A stretch of DNA of 64,000 nt from Saccharomonospora marina XMU15 (GTDB taxonomy: Bacteria; Actinomycetota; Actinomycetes; Mycobacteriales; Pseudonocardiaceae). Below are positions 32,284 to 40,616 of this stretch, in pieces. Numbering within the stretch: position 1 is the first letter of the stretch; each line of letters starts with the position of its first letter. The stretch spans positions 5,389,234 to 5,453,233 of the forward strand of contig NZ_CM001439.1 of NCBI RefSeq assembly GCF_000244955.1, written 5' to 3'. The position numbers and the translations under genes were made by a program. The notes beneath the pieces are model-generated. The model was not told the origin of the DNA. It did no database searches and saw nothing but the letters and a program-made list of their open reading frames with translations.

Positions 32284-34124
32284 GCGTCGCCAAGATCGTT
32301 GGACTGGGGTGCGTCTTCCGGTGGCGGCGGGTTTTCGGCGTGCGGGAGCGGGGACAGGTGCTGGTGGATGTCGAGCAGAAGGGTCACCAGGGTCGTTGGC
32401 AATTCACCGCGGCTGCACTCGGCGATGAGCAGTGGCGCGAACGACTCGGTGCCTTTTCTCTTCTTCAGGACCTCTCGCGCGAGATCACGAGCTTGCTCGT
32501 CGCTCGCCTGCTCGGGGAGTTGGCCGCATTGGGCGGGGTAATCGCTGCGTGTGGAGACCGAGGTGAGGAAGTTGCGTTGGACGGCCGGCGGGATCTCGGT
32601 GACGAGGAGGTCTTCAATCCCTGGATAGCCGACGTCAATGTGGATGGCGAACGACTGGGTGTTGGTGTCCTGCTCGGGTGTCAACGGCGTGTTCGGAGTG
32701 TCGTGTACTCCGAACACCGTCTTGCCCATAGCGGAGAAGATCGGTCCGTAGTGTGGGACATTCGTATCGCTGCCGGCGTTGAACAGGCTCAGACCTGCGA
32801 CATCGGGGTGTTGGTAGGTAGTGGCGGGGTCGGCGTCGAGGGCGTCGGCGATCGCGAGAAGGGTCACGACTTCGGTGGCACCTTCGACGACGAGAACGCC
32901 GCGGGCGAGTACGGCCTCGGCGAACTGACGCCGTTCCTGGCGGTACCGCTTCGGCTTGAGTTCGTTACCGAGTTCGATCGGTTTGCTCGTCAGCACTCCG
33001 TCGTCGTCGCGTTTGAGCACTACGATCTGGCTAGGGTCAAACCGCTCGATCACGTAGGGCGAGTGGGAGGTGACGATGGCCTGCCCCATGGTGCCGGTGA
33101 CGAAATCGACGAGGCGTCGCTGCGTATGTGGGGGCAGGGCGATCTCGGGCTCCTCCATGGCGAAGATGACCGAATCCGGCCCGCGAAGGTCGGCGATATA
33201 GGTCAGCAGCGCGAACACCAGGACGTTGAGCGCACCGGTCGACAGGCGATTGAAGGGCACAGGATACGTGCCAGGCTGGGTGGCGATGAACATGCGCAAC
33301 ACTTCGCGTAAGTGTTCACGGGTCAGGTCCGAGGGACGTACACCGATCGCGCTGTCGCTGGCGGGCATCGACAGGAAGTTTCGGACACGAGACAGCACCG
33401 CGGCGCGGATCTCGGAGAACGCTGATGTACTCTCGGCCAAGTCGATCTCCCCCAGCGCATCGAGTGCGCTGGTCCACAATGACCCAGTCCGGTCCGATTC
33501 CAGCCGGACGATGGTGTCGATCAGCGAGCCGCGTCCGAAGCTCAACGCGCGGTTGCCGGTGCGATTTGGCCGCAGATATAGGAATCCGCAGTAACGTTTG
33601 TCGTCTCGCCGGAACGGCGAGAGTGCACCGCCGAGATCGTCTTCGGCATAGTCGCCTTCGGGGCGGCGAGGATGCGCGAAGAAGGTACCACCTTCGAAGT
33701 CGTCGTCGGCGGCGTTGAACCGCCCGAGGAACACCACGGGCAGGCACCACTCGCCTTCGACCAGGTCGACCGCGTCCTCGGCCGCAGGCGGGGCGAAGTC
33801 GTTGTTGTCGCTGGACCAGGGCCGCAGATGACCGCGGAAGCGACGGCGCGCCTCCTCTGAGAGGTCGGTGAGCACGACCTCGATGCGCACCTCTGTCGGC
33901 TCGGTGGAATCGTCGGCTGCTCGGTAGTGGGTTCGGTGGAAGTCGTACTCGTCGATGACGGGCCGGCGATAGAGCCTTTCCAAACCCAAGACAAGCTCGA
34001 GGGCTTCGCACACCGTGGATTTCCCCGCCGCGTTCCCGCCCACCAGTAGGCTATGCGAGTCCAGCAGGACATTACCGCTACTGATGCCGCGGAAGTTGCT
34101 GATCGATACTCGTCGTACCCTCAC
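32280..34124 (-). CDS. gajA: Gabija-like GajA: OLD-family AAA-ATPase/TOPRIM nuclease
   Basis: 614 residues from GTG at 34124, set by GGAAGGGGA upstream; 12 more open codons exist. Residues near the start read VRRVSISNFRGI and LLVGGNAAGKSTV (Walker A). LSTGALNVLVFAL (ABC-like signature) and DSVIFAMEEPEIALPP (Walker B) follow, then the H-loop IVTSHSPYVIERF. The TOPRIM domain begins GVLVVEGATEVVTLLAIADAL. This is the ATPase-nuclease layout of OLD proteins; with the coupled UvrD gene it forms a Gabija-like pair that would nick invading DNA when nucleotides are depleted. A free-standing OLD/helicase pair of another type is possible. Confidence 0.82.
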   Translation of the reverse strand: MRVRRVSISNFRGISSGNVLLDSHSLLVGGNAAGKSTVCEALELVLGLERLYRRPVIDEYDFHRTHYRAADDSTEPTEVRIEVVLTDLSEEARRRFRGHLRPWSSDNNDFAPPAAEDAVDLVEGEWCLPVVFLGRFNAADDDFEGGTFFAHPRRPEGDYAEDDLGGALSPFRRDDKRYCGFLYLRPNRTGNRALSFGRGSLIDTIVRLESDRTGSLWTSALDALGEIDLAESTSAFSEIRAAVLSRVRNFLSMPASDSAIGVRPSDLTREHLREVLRMFIATQPGTYPVPFNRLSTGALNVLVFALLTYIADLRGPDSVIFAMEEPEIALPPHTQRRLVDFVTGTMGQAIVTSHSPYVIERFDPSQIVVLKRDDDGVLTSKPIELGNELKPKRYRQERRQFAEAVLARGVLVVEGATEVVTLLAIADALDADPATTYQHPDVAGLSLFNAGSDTNVPHYGPIFSAMGKTVFGVHDTPNTPLTPEQDTNTQSFAIHIDVGYPGIEDLLVTEIPPAVQRNFLTSVSTRSDYPAQCGQLPEQASDEQARDLAREVLKKRKGTESFAPLLIAECSRGELPTTLVTLLLDIHQHLSPLPHAENPPPPEDAPQSNDLGDA

Positions 34125-34363
34125 TGGTCCCCTTCCCACTACATCGAGTAAGGCACCCAACCAGGTAGGGGCGCATATTCAGGTATCGGTGCGCTGAGCA
34201 GGATGTTTCGACGAAACCCGTATCGAATCCAGATCGTAACTCTCTGCCATCACCCTTCGGGCTAATCAGCGACGGAGGGGCTAGCGTGCGTTCTTGGTCT
34301 CGGGACAGCTGGCCGGGGAGCTGTCCCGGAGCCCTCGAATTTGACCCGCGTGACCTTCCTGGG
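34125..34363. other. Promoter region of the Gabija-like operon
   Basis: About 240 bp upstream of gajA without a gene. AT content is a little higher than around it (tcgtaactctctgccatc and neighbours), fitting a minus-strand promoter. No operator-like dyad stands out. Confidence 0.35.
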
Positions 34364-34428
34364 CTGCCCGAGGATGCGGCCCGGCATTTCAACGGCTACG
34401 CCGTGCTGTTAATCGACGCGGAGCACTA
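34364..34428 (+). pseudogene. Short fragment of a Schlafen/AlbA-type gene
   Basis: Translates to LPEDAARHFNGYAVLLIDAEH then stop. The stretch EDAARHFxGYAVLxI matches the remnant at 30325-30385 closely at DNA level, in the same orientation. It is therefore a partial duplicate, and the Gabija-like operon lies between the two copies. Confidence 0.6.
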
Positions 34429-34449
34429 ACAAGGGTGATCACGCCGCCG

Positions 34450-34472
34450 CCCACAAGATCGCTGACACTCCC
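34450..34472. repeat. Solo IS256-type terminal repeat
   Basis: These 23 bases are the exact reverse complement of 48697-48719, the left terminus of the IS256-type element described below. No transposase lies next to it, so it is the end of a deleted copy. The acetyltransferase gene to its right is truncated close to this point. Confidence 0.75.
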
Positions 34473-34542
34473 ACTTTCAGTCCAACCCCTGGGGACCACT
34501 TCAGAGAGGCGTGGGGGATGTAGTAACGACTGGGTAGCACAG

Positions 34543-34863
34543 TCAGCCTTCCCAGAGCGAACTCGCACGCTGGGCGCGGTCGCGCACCGAGGACAGCAGG
34601 GCGGTGGCGACCCCGGTGCGGCGGTGGTCCGGGTGGGTGATGACGTCCTGGATGTAGACGTCGTCGGGGCGGTCTTGGCTACGTAAGGCGATGACCGTGC
34701 CCATGATCTGGTTACCGTCCGTAGCGATGGGGCAGGTGTTGGAGAACAGGTTGACATAGAGCCAGTAGTCCGAGGCAGTACGGGGGCGGACGTAGGGCGC
34801 GCCCTGTTCCATGAGTTCGAGGATTGCCGGGATGTCATCTTGCCGTAGAGGGACGATGTTCAT
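34543..34863 (-). pseudogene. GNAT acetyltransferase, truncated at the C-terminus
   Basis: 106 codons from ATG at 34863: MNIVPLRQDDIPAILELME, then IMGTVIALRSQDRPDDVYIQDVITHPDHRRTGVATALLSSVRDRAQ. The acetyl-CoA-binding loop of GNATs appears as DHRRTGVATALL (RxxGxA/G). The usual last strands after this helix are missing; the frame ends SSLWEG about 70 bp from a solo IS256 terminus. Loss by IS insertion and deletion is the simplest explanation. Confidence 0.7.
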
Positions 34864-34865
34864 GA

Positions 34866-35250
34866 CTGCCTTTCGGTGTGGCGGGCGATTCGACGATGCG
34901 GACGGCCGCGGTGGCCGGGTCGGTGGCGTCGGCGACGCCGCGATCGACGATAAGGATGTCCCCGTCGGGGCTGGCGAAGGCCGCGTGGTCGGTGCTGCTG
35001 AATCCGCTGCGACCGCGACGGGTAGGTGAGTCCAGGCGCGGAGTTCGCGGGCGGCATCGAGAGCGGCGGTGTTGCCGATGCCGAGATCGATGTCGGTAGT
35101 GATCGTGAAACCGTCGACGCCTGCGCGCTCCATGTCCGCTACCCAGCGATGGGTGGTGGCGGCAGGCACGTCGAGCAGGATCGGGACGCCGAGCCGCTGG
35201 CCGGCATCGACAGCTGCGGTCACGCTGGCGGTGCTGGCTGGTCCGATGGT
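34866..35250 (-). pseudogene. Degraded TIM-barrel (OMP decarboxylase/HPS-like) gene fragment
   Basis: One frame reads AVDAGQRLGVPILLDVPAATTHRWVADMERAGVDGFTITTDIDLG and LRAWTHLPVAVA; a second frame then continues GFSSTDHAAFASPDGDILIVDRGVADATDPATAAVRIVE. Joined, this is the C-terminal two-thirds of an orotidine-monophosphate-decarboxylase or hexulose-phosphate-synthase-like barrel. The N-terminus is absent and a frameshift lies near 35000. It ends directly before the acetyltransferase remnant. Confidence 0.5.
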
Positions 35251-35254
35251 CCGG

Positions 35255-35689
35255 TCAGTCTGCGGTGTAGTCCTCGATGTCGCAGTGGTCGAGGTTTCCT
35301 TGCTGCAGAACGGCGAGCCCACGGTCGGAGACGACAAGCTGGCCGACAACGGTGGTGCCGAGGTCATCCACGCCGGCCGTTCCGGTGACGAAGAGCCAGC
35401 GGATGCCAGGGATGGTGGCGCGTTCGTCGTCGGGAGCGTCCTCGGAGATGGTTACCTCGACATCCCGCAGTTCGTATTGGTCGAGCTCGCTTTCCTGGAG
35501 GGATGCCGCGAGCGTTTCCGAGACGAAGTAGCACGGGTACGCCTCGATCAGGTCATCGCTGAGCCAGCCATCGAGATGCAGGTGCGCATGCGTGACCCGT
35601 GGTGGGTGGACCGATGTGTCCATTACTACGCGCTCGCCAAGCTCACCAGGTGCGGCGGGTTCCAGGGAGTAGTAGGGCATCAGCGTCAC
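35255..35689 (-). CDS. Probable immunity protein for the adjacent toxin
   Basis: 144 residues, acidic (DIEDYTAD end, many Asp/Glu), no recognised domain. It overlaps the toxin gene by 4 bp (ATGA) and follows it on the same strand, the standard place for the immunity gene of a polymorphic toxin. HAHLHLDGWLSDDLIEAYPCYFVSETLAASL suggests a small alpha/beta fold such as those in Imm families. Assignment rests on context. Confidence 0.65.
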   Translation of the reverse strand: MTLMPYYSLEPAAPGELGERVVMDTSVHPPRVTHAHLHLDGWLSDDLIEAYPCYFVSETLAASLQESELDQYELRDVEVTISEDAPDDERATIPGIRWLFVTGTAGVDDLGTTVVGQLVVSDRGLAVLQQGNLDHCDIEDYTAD

Positions 35690-36813
35690 CTTACCGGCGG
35701 GTTGAAGCGGCCGCCGTACTTGTTGTCTATATGTGTAGCGAAGTCCAGGAGGTCTTTCGTGGACGCATTGGGGTTGTTCCTATAGAATCTATTCCATTCT
35801 TTGCGTATCTCACTCAGGTGTAGCGTTGGGTTCTGGTCTTTAGGAATTCCGCGCAGGTTTTCGTAGGAATGCATTTCTGCCGCGGTGATTCCGGCATCAG
35901 GGTAGTTACGTCTTGCTTGTTGTTCGACGGCGTGGTGGACGATGACCTTGCCTTCGAGTTCGGGGTGCCTTTCGAAGAAGGTCTTGCGGTAGTTGGTGTG
36001 CGTGGCGTGGCCGAACTTGGCGGGTGTGTGACCGGCGGCTTTGGCGATGTCGGTGGCTCTGTCGACGGCCTTCCCTCCCGTGGCTGCCCAGCCAGCGAAG
36101 GGGATGGCGGCGGCACCGGAGATGGCGGCTTCGGCGTACCGGCCTTGTCCGGCGTACCAGGCGGCGTTGACACCGTCGGCGAGTTCGCCGATGCCCGGTA
36201 CGAGTCCGGCGATGTCGAGGGCGCCGTGCCCGAGTTTGCTGAGGGTGGTTTCCTCTTCAGCCGGGGTGATGTCGCGCAGGGCTTGGGCTGTTTCTTCGGC
36301 GACCTGTTTCAGTTGTTGACGTGCCCGGTTCAGGGTGTCGCGAGCGGCCTGCCGGGTCGATTCGCCGGGATCGGAGAAGGGTTCGACGGTGATGCAGGTC
36401 GGGTCTCCAGCCGCGGCGTTGGCCTGGTTCTGCCGGGTGGCGTCGGCGACGGCTTGATCGTGTGCGGCCCGCGCACTGGCGGTTTGCCGCTGAGCCTGTT
36501 TCCACAGCTCGATGGCCTCGCGGGCTTGCGCTTGCGCCCATCGCAGAGTTCCTGCGTAGAGGCTGAGGACCTCGCCGGCGTAGGTCAGTGCGTCGCCAGC
36601 TTCATACCATTTGGTTGGTTCATAGGAAAATTCGTCTCGGAAGGCGTTGGCCGCCGGCCCTGTCCATGCCCCGGTGTCGATGGCGCGGAGCGCGACCGCA
36701 GCGTTGACAGCTTGTTTGCCCCGGGCATTGAGGATGTTGACGTTCTTATCGATCGCGTTGGGGTCGCCCTGAATCAGTGCGCGCGGGTTCTCGGTCTCGC
36801 CGAGTTCAGCCAT
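35686..36813 (-). CDS. Polymorphic toxin with a C-terminal HNH-like nuclease domain
   Basis: 375 residues from ATG at 36813, which overlaps the upstream gene by 8 bp. The N-terminal 200 residues are helical (TGAWTGPAANAFRDEFSYEPTKWYEAGDAL, then long Ala/Gln-rich coils), resembling WXG100/LXG-type delivery regions. A pre-toxin linker (LVPGIGELADGVNAAWYAGQGRYAEAAISGAAAIPFAGWAA) follows. The C-terminal domain contains VIVHHAVEQQARRNYP, EMHSYENLRGIP, NPTLHLSEIRKEWNRFYR and NKYGGRFNPPV, a pattern I recall from toxin tips in RHS and other polymorphic toxins, probably a metal-dependent nuclease. It would leave the cell by a type VII-like route. Confidence 0.77.
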   Translation of the reverse strand: MAELGETENPRALIQGDPNAIDKNVNILNARGKQAVNAAVALRAIDTGAWTGPAANAFRDEFSYEPTKWYEAGDALTYAGEVLSLYAGTLRWAQAQAREAIELWKQAQRQTASARAAHDQAVADATRQNQANAAAGDPTCITVEPFSDPGESTRQAARDTLNRARQQLKQVAEETAQALRDITPAEEETTLSKLGHGALDIAGLVPGIGELADGVNAAWYAGQGRYAEAAISGAAAIPFAGWAATGGKAVDRATDIAKAAGHTPAKFGHATHTNYRKTFFERHPELEGKVIVHHAVEQQARRNYPDAGITAAEMHSYENLRGIPKDQNPTLHLSEIRKEWNRFYRNNPNASTKDLLDFATHIDNKYGGRFNPPVR

Positions 36814-37123
36814 CGGCGACATCCACGGCCGGGTCGTCGGGCAGCGCACCCTTGGCATCATGCTCGGCCTCGCGGTAAGCCTGGGCTGAGGCCTTCAACG
36901 CTTGGCCGATCTCTTCGGCGTCGTCGACGAGATCGTCGATCCGGTCGCTCCACCGGACGCACACGTCCATCAGCGCATTCCGCAACGCCTCATCACCGTA
37001 CATTTCCGGCTCGCCAGTCAAACCGCGCAATTCGAAGTTGTCCTGTTCCTCGACGGCTTTCTGAATCGCGGTTCCGGCTTGCTCAAGTGCGTCGACATCG
37101 ACGTGATAACCCGGTCCGTCCAC
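36806..37123 (-). CDS. WXG100-like small helical partner of the toxin
   Basis: 105 residues, all predicted helix (DVDALEQAGTAIQKAVEEQDNF, then NALMDVCVRWSDRIDDLVDDAEEIGQALKASAQAYREAEHDA). The size and helical hairpin are those of ESX/type VII secretion partners, although a strict WxG turn is not visible. Its stop overlaps the toxin start (ATGGCTGA), so the two are made together. It is probably a targeting chaperone for the toxin. Confidence 0.65.
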   Translation of the reverse strand: MDGPGYHVDVDALEQAGTAIQKAVEEQDNFELRGLTGEPEMYGDEALRNALMDVCVRWSDRIDDLVDDAEEIGQALKASAQAYREAEHDAKGALPDDPAVDVADG

Positions 37124-37469
37124 GTCGTCCCCCTGTAGTTGTCCGTGAGGGCAGGGTAGCTACCCGCGCGATGTCGGGGTCGAGCCTTATAGCCGCACTG
37201 GTGCTACGAAGGTCAGCTGGGCACGTCAACGTGGTGGAGCGATACGGCCGACGGCTTTGGGGATCTCGTGTCTGTCGTGAGGTCGGTGATCAGCATGCGG
37301 ATTCGCTTCCGTGAGGCCACGTGTAGGGACGCTGTTCGAGTACAGCTGCGCCAGGTCTTGGGGACATAGGGGCCACACGGTGGCCAGGCGGTGCCATGTC
37401 TGGCGCGTCGGTCGCGGCCGCGTATACCGTCACGAACGGTGCATCGGCTTGCGCATGGGGTGATCGAAA
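37124..37469. other. Divergent intergenic region, toxin operon / XRE regulator
   Basis: About 345 bp between the start of the WXG100-like gene (minus) and the XRE regulator gene (plus). No convincing gene. It should contain both promoters; no clear palindrome was found. Confidence 0.4.
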
Positions 37470-38864
37470 ATGGGTCATGGCGACGCGCGTCGGTATCCGC
37501 CGAATAGGCGGTTGACCTGGGAACGGCTGCAGCGTGGCTGGAGTCGGGAGGAACTGGTCACGCAGGTCACGGCGAGTATGCGCGCTCACGGCGACGGCGA
37601 GTCAGGACTGACCGCGCATACGGTGCGCCGGTGGGAGTCCGGGCAGCGGTGGCCGGAGCCTCGTTTCCGTAAACACCTGGTGTTGCTGTTCGGTTTGCCC
37701 GCCAGCGAACTCGGACTGCTGACGGCGGAGGAGTTGGAGAACCAGCCCTGTGGGGCGGCGGTGGTGGACTCGGCGGCCAGGGACAACGCGCTGGGTGCGA
37801 TGGTCAGCGCGGAGCTGAGGAGGTTGTTGATGAGCGATGGTGCTGGCTTCGGCCGCCAGCAGTTTCTCCGGGCGGCGCTCGCCGCAGGCCTGTCCCCCTT
37901 CCTTGCCTCGGTCACGGTCGATCGGGCGGACGCGGCGTGGCACAACCCCGGGTCTACGCGTGATCCCCGCGCGGTCGAGGCCTACGAGAGTGTCACGGCC
38001 TCGCAACGCAGCCTGTACTGGCGCACACCGGCGGACACCATGTGGGACGCGACGCGCGGACATCTTCGTCTCGGTCTCACTCTTCTGGGGCAAGCCACCA
38101 TCCACCAAGACGGCGGCGCGGACCCTCTCGCCCGTGCCGTCGCGGAAACCGCGCTGTTGGCCGCGCGGATCGCGTTCTTCGACCTCGGTAGCCCCGCGGT
38201 CGCGACGCGGTGCTTCGAGCAGGCCGAATCCGCGGTGGAACACGCCGGTGATCACCGGCTGGCGGCCGCGATCGCCGCGCACCGCGCGTTCGTCCCCGGC
38301 TTCGCGGGCGACGCCGTCGCGGCACAGCGGCACCTCGACGTCGCCCAGGCGCACGCCCGATTCGGCGCCGGTCCGAACCTGAGCGCGTGGATTCACTGCG
38401 TCACCGCCGAGGTCCACGCCCGCACGGGCCAAGGCTCCACGGCCCGGGACCGGATTCGCCAAGCCCAGCACGCGCTGGGCACCAACGGCACGGACCCGGA
38501 CTGGCTGGATTTCTTCAGCCCCGCTCGGCTGGCCGCGTTCGCCGGCAACGCCGAGCTCCTCGCCGGACGACGCGAGGCTGCCGCACGCTGGCTCGACCAA
38601 TCTCTCGCGGATCTGGACCCGCAGGCGGACAAGCAACGCGCGGTCGTGCTGCTCGACCTCGCCGCGGCGCACGCCCCCACCGATGCCGATCACGCCGTGA
38701 CGCTGGCACACCAAGCCTGCGACATGCTCGACGATCACCCCTACAGCGCCGCCGTCGAACGAATCCCGGCGGTGCACCGGGCACTGGCCGGCACGCCTGC
38801 GGGCGTCGAGCTGGTCGACCGGACTCGCGCACTATGTCTACCCAGCGTGGCCGCCGAAAGGTGA
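37470..38864 (+). CDS. XRE-family regulator with TPR-like sensor domain (module copy 1)
   Basis: 464 residues. An XRE-type helix-turn-helix occupies about residues 15-65 (TWERLQRGWSREELVTQVTASM, then TAHTVRRWESGQRWPEPRFRKHLVLLFGLPASELGLL). The remaining roughly 350 residues are Ala-rich helical repeats like the TPR domain of large actinobacterial regulators (ARIAFFDLGSPAVATRCFEQAESAVEHAGDHRLAAAIAAHRA and others). TPR domains of this sort bind peptides or partners. It is convergent with a HAD-hydrolase gene that starts one base after its stop; the same pairing recurs at 40.6-42.6 kb. Confidence 0.85.
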   Translation: MGHGDARRYPPNRRLTWERLQRGWSREELVTQVTASMRAHGDGESGLTAHTVRRWESGQRWPEPRFRKHLVLLFGLPASELGLLTAEELENQPCGAAVVDSAARDNALGAMVSAELRRLLMSDGAGFGRQQFLRAALAAGLSPFLASVTVDRADAAWHNPGSTRDPRAVEAYESVTASQRSLYWRTPADTMWDATRGHLRLGLTLLGQATIHQDGGADPLARAVAETALLAARIAFFDLGSPAVATRCFEQAESAVEHAGDHRLAAAIAAHRAFVPGFAGDAVAAQRHLDVAQAHARFGAGPNLSAWIHCVTAEVHARTGQGSTARDRIRQAQHALGTNGTDPDWLDFFSPARLAAFAGNAELLAGRREAAARWLDQSLADLDPQADKQRAVVLLDLAAAHAPTDADHAVTLAHQACDMLDDHPYSAAVERIPAVHRALAGTPAGVELVDRTRALCLPSVAAER

Positions 38865-39557
38865 CTACACCGCGCCGCGGGCAGCCTCGTTGTGCTCTGC
38901 GACGAGGCTAGCCAGCGACAGGAGACTGTCGAGCTGGAACAGACACGACGCCTCGACATCCGTCCCGAGAATCGCGGTGGCCACCTCGTCGCGAAGGATG
39001 TGGCCCCACGGCCCTCGCCGGATCACCGCAGTCTTGATCCCCAGCTCCACAGCGGGCCGGATGTCGTTATCGAGCCGGTCCCCGACATACAAGATGTGTT
39101 CGGCCCGGACACCGGCCTCAACGATGAGACGCTGAAAGAACGCCGGCGACGGTTTCGAGGCGTTCCAGCTATCGGATGTGCCGAGCACGTCGATCGGCAA
39201 CTGGAGCGCACGCAGGATCCCCTCCGCGCGTGCCGTTTGGTTTCCCGCGACGCCCACCACCAGACCTTGCTCCCGCAGCTTGCCCAAGCACGGGCGCACG
39301 TCGTTGTAGAGGTCGGTTTCGTCGAAGGTTTCGGGCTGGCCAGCCTCGGCGCGGGTTCGGCGTGCCGTCTCGAGGTCGAACCCGGGCTGGAACACCTGAA
39401 AGGCCTCGCGGTAGTCCAAACCCCGCGCGATCACGGCACCGAACACCGCCGAGAACGTGTGCCGGGGCACCCCCAGCCAGTCGGCCCACGTGCCGTACTC
39501 GGTGGTCTCGTCCACCAGCACTTCCCCCACGTCGAAGAACACCGCACGAATGGTCAT
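38865..39557 (-). CDS. HAD-superfamily hydrolase with altered motifs (module copy 1)
   Basis: 230 residues from ATG at 39557. The HAD motifs are FFDVGEVL (motif I, nucleophile Asp but the second Asp is Gly), VGVAGNQ (motif II, Ser/Thr replaced by Gly), NASKPSP (motif III Lys) and ILYVGDRLDNDIRPA (motif IV). The helical cap (WADWLGVPRHTFSAVFGAVIARG) is of the HAD-IA kind. The same unusual motif I and II are found in the paralogue at 41911, so they are probably functional specialisations. The substrate is unknown. Convergent with the XRE-TPR gene. Confidence 0.85.
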   Translation of the reverse strand: MTIRAVFFDVGEVLVDETTEYGTWADWLGVPRHTFSAVFGAVIARGLDYREAFQVFQPGFDLETARRTRAEAGQPETFDETDLYNDVRPCLGKLREQGLVVGVAGNQTARAEGILRALQLPIDVLGTSDSWNASKPSPAFFQRLIVEAGVRAEHILYVGDRLDNDIRPAVELGIKTAVIRRGPWGHILRDEVATAILGTDVEASCLFQLDSLLSLASLVAEHNEAARGAV

Positions 39558-39857
39558 GAGCCCAACCCTAGGCACTCTGTGACGCGCGGATGACACGCCC
39601 GTGGCTACCCCCTGGCCACTGGTTTCCACCAGCGGTGCTTGATGAACTAAGCACGTTGATGTTCACAACCACGAGGAACGCCGCCGACATGACACCCGCC
39701 ACGCTCCGGTGCGGCGCCCCGACGCACGGTGGGGTCCCGAGAGTCCCCGCCTTACCCCGGCCCGCCCGGGGCCCCACCGTGTTCCCACCTCCACCCCACC
39801 GTGTCGTCCACTTCAAGGTTCCACACGTGACACCTCGGCAGGGCCGCGAATCTCCGC
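39558..39857. other. Intergenic region between HAD copy 1 and a small ORF
   Basis: Three hundred bp with overlapping low-quality frames on both strands and no recognised gene. It contains the promoter of the minus-strand HAD gene. Confidence 0.35.
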
Positions 39858-40187
39858 GTGGCCGCGAGGCGGGCTGACGTGACCGGCCACAGTGGGGACG
39901 AGACTCACGAGCAGGTACGACGGCTGGTGGCCCTCGGCTGCTCGTTCATCGGCTCCCCCACCCAGGGCATCCTTCTGCGCTGCTACGACACCTCCGACGC
40001 GGTCGACACTCTCAAGATCCCCGCCACCGGTGACTGCCTCGCCTGGCGCACCCGCATCGATCACCGTGGAGAGCACGTAACGTGGCGACGCCACGGTTCC
40101 CTCAACGAGTGCGTTCACGCGCTGTTGGAGCTGCCGGAACCCGAGCCCCACACGCGTTCGGGTGCCTCAACAGAGCGACCATCATGA
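39858..40187 (+). CDS. Hypothetical protein
   Basis: 109 residues from GTG at 39858, or 102 from GTG at 39879. The sequence EQVRRLVALGCSFIGSPTQGILLRCYDTSDAVDTLKIPATGDCLAWRTRIDHRGEHVTWRRHGSLNECVHALLEL is compositionally protein-like, with alternating strand and helix segments, but matches no family I recognise. It lies between the two XRE/HAD modules. Confidence 0.5.
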   Translation: MAARRADVTGHSGDETHEQVRRLVALGCSFIGSPTQGILLRCYDTSDAVDTLKIPATGDCLAWRTRIDHRGEHVTWRRHGSLNECVHALLELPEPEPHTRSGASTERPS

Positions 40188-40392
40188 ACGCGCCGCTCGG
40201 TCATGACACTCTGCCGACGGGCGCTGCCCGAGGTGGCGTGTGCGGTCCGTTCGGCGCGCGTGCTGGCCACCGCCGGTGTGCTGATTACGCCTACCCGCCA
40301 ACCGACACACGACGTTCCCGTGTACGACACCGATGACACCGCCGGTGGTACACGGCATGCAGCACGCCACGGCCACCCCGCCACAGACGGGC

Positions 40393-40500
40393 ATGTCAGC
40401 ACGCATTGTCGTCACCCGCGCGGCGGGTCTCGTCGGCAAGGACCTGGTTCGACGCCTCGCCACCGACGACGTGGAGTCGTATGGTCTGGACCGGCTTGAC
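40393..40500 (+). pseudogene. N-terminal fragment of an NAD(P)-dependent epimerase/dehydratase
   Basis: MSARIVVTRAAGLVGKDLVRRLATDDVESYGLDRLDG is the first beta-alpha-beta of an extended short-chain dehydrogenase (normally VTGAAGxxG). The rest of the gene is missing; the next recognisable gene starts about 120 bp later. It is a decay remnant inside accessory DNA. Confidence 0.5.
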
Positions 40501-40616
40501 GGAGCCGGTATCCGGCCACGCGGCATGGTTTGGTGGAGGCACTTGGCCATCTGGTTTTACCTTCCAGCACATTGGGTCGGGGTACACGTGACAGTCGACC
40601 ACCAGGGAGTGAGGAG

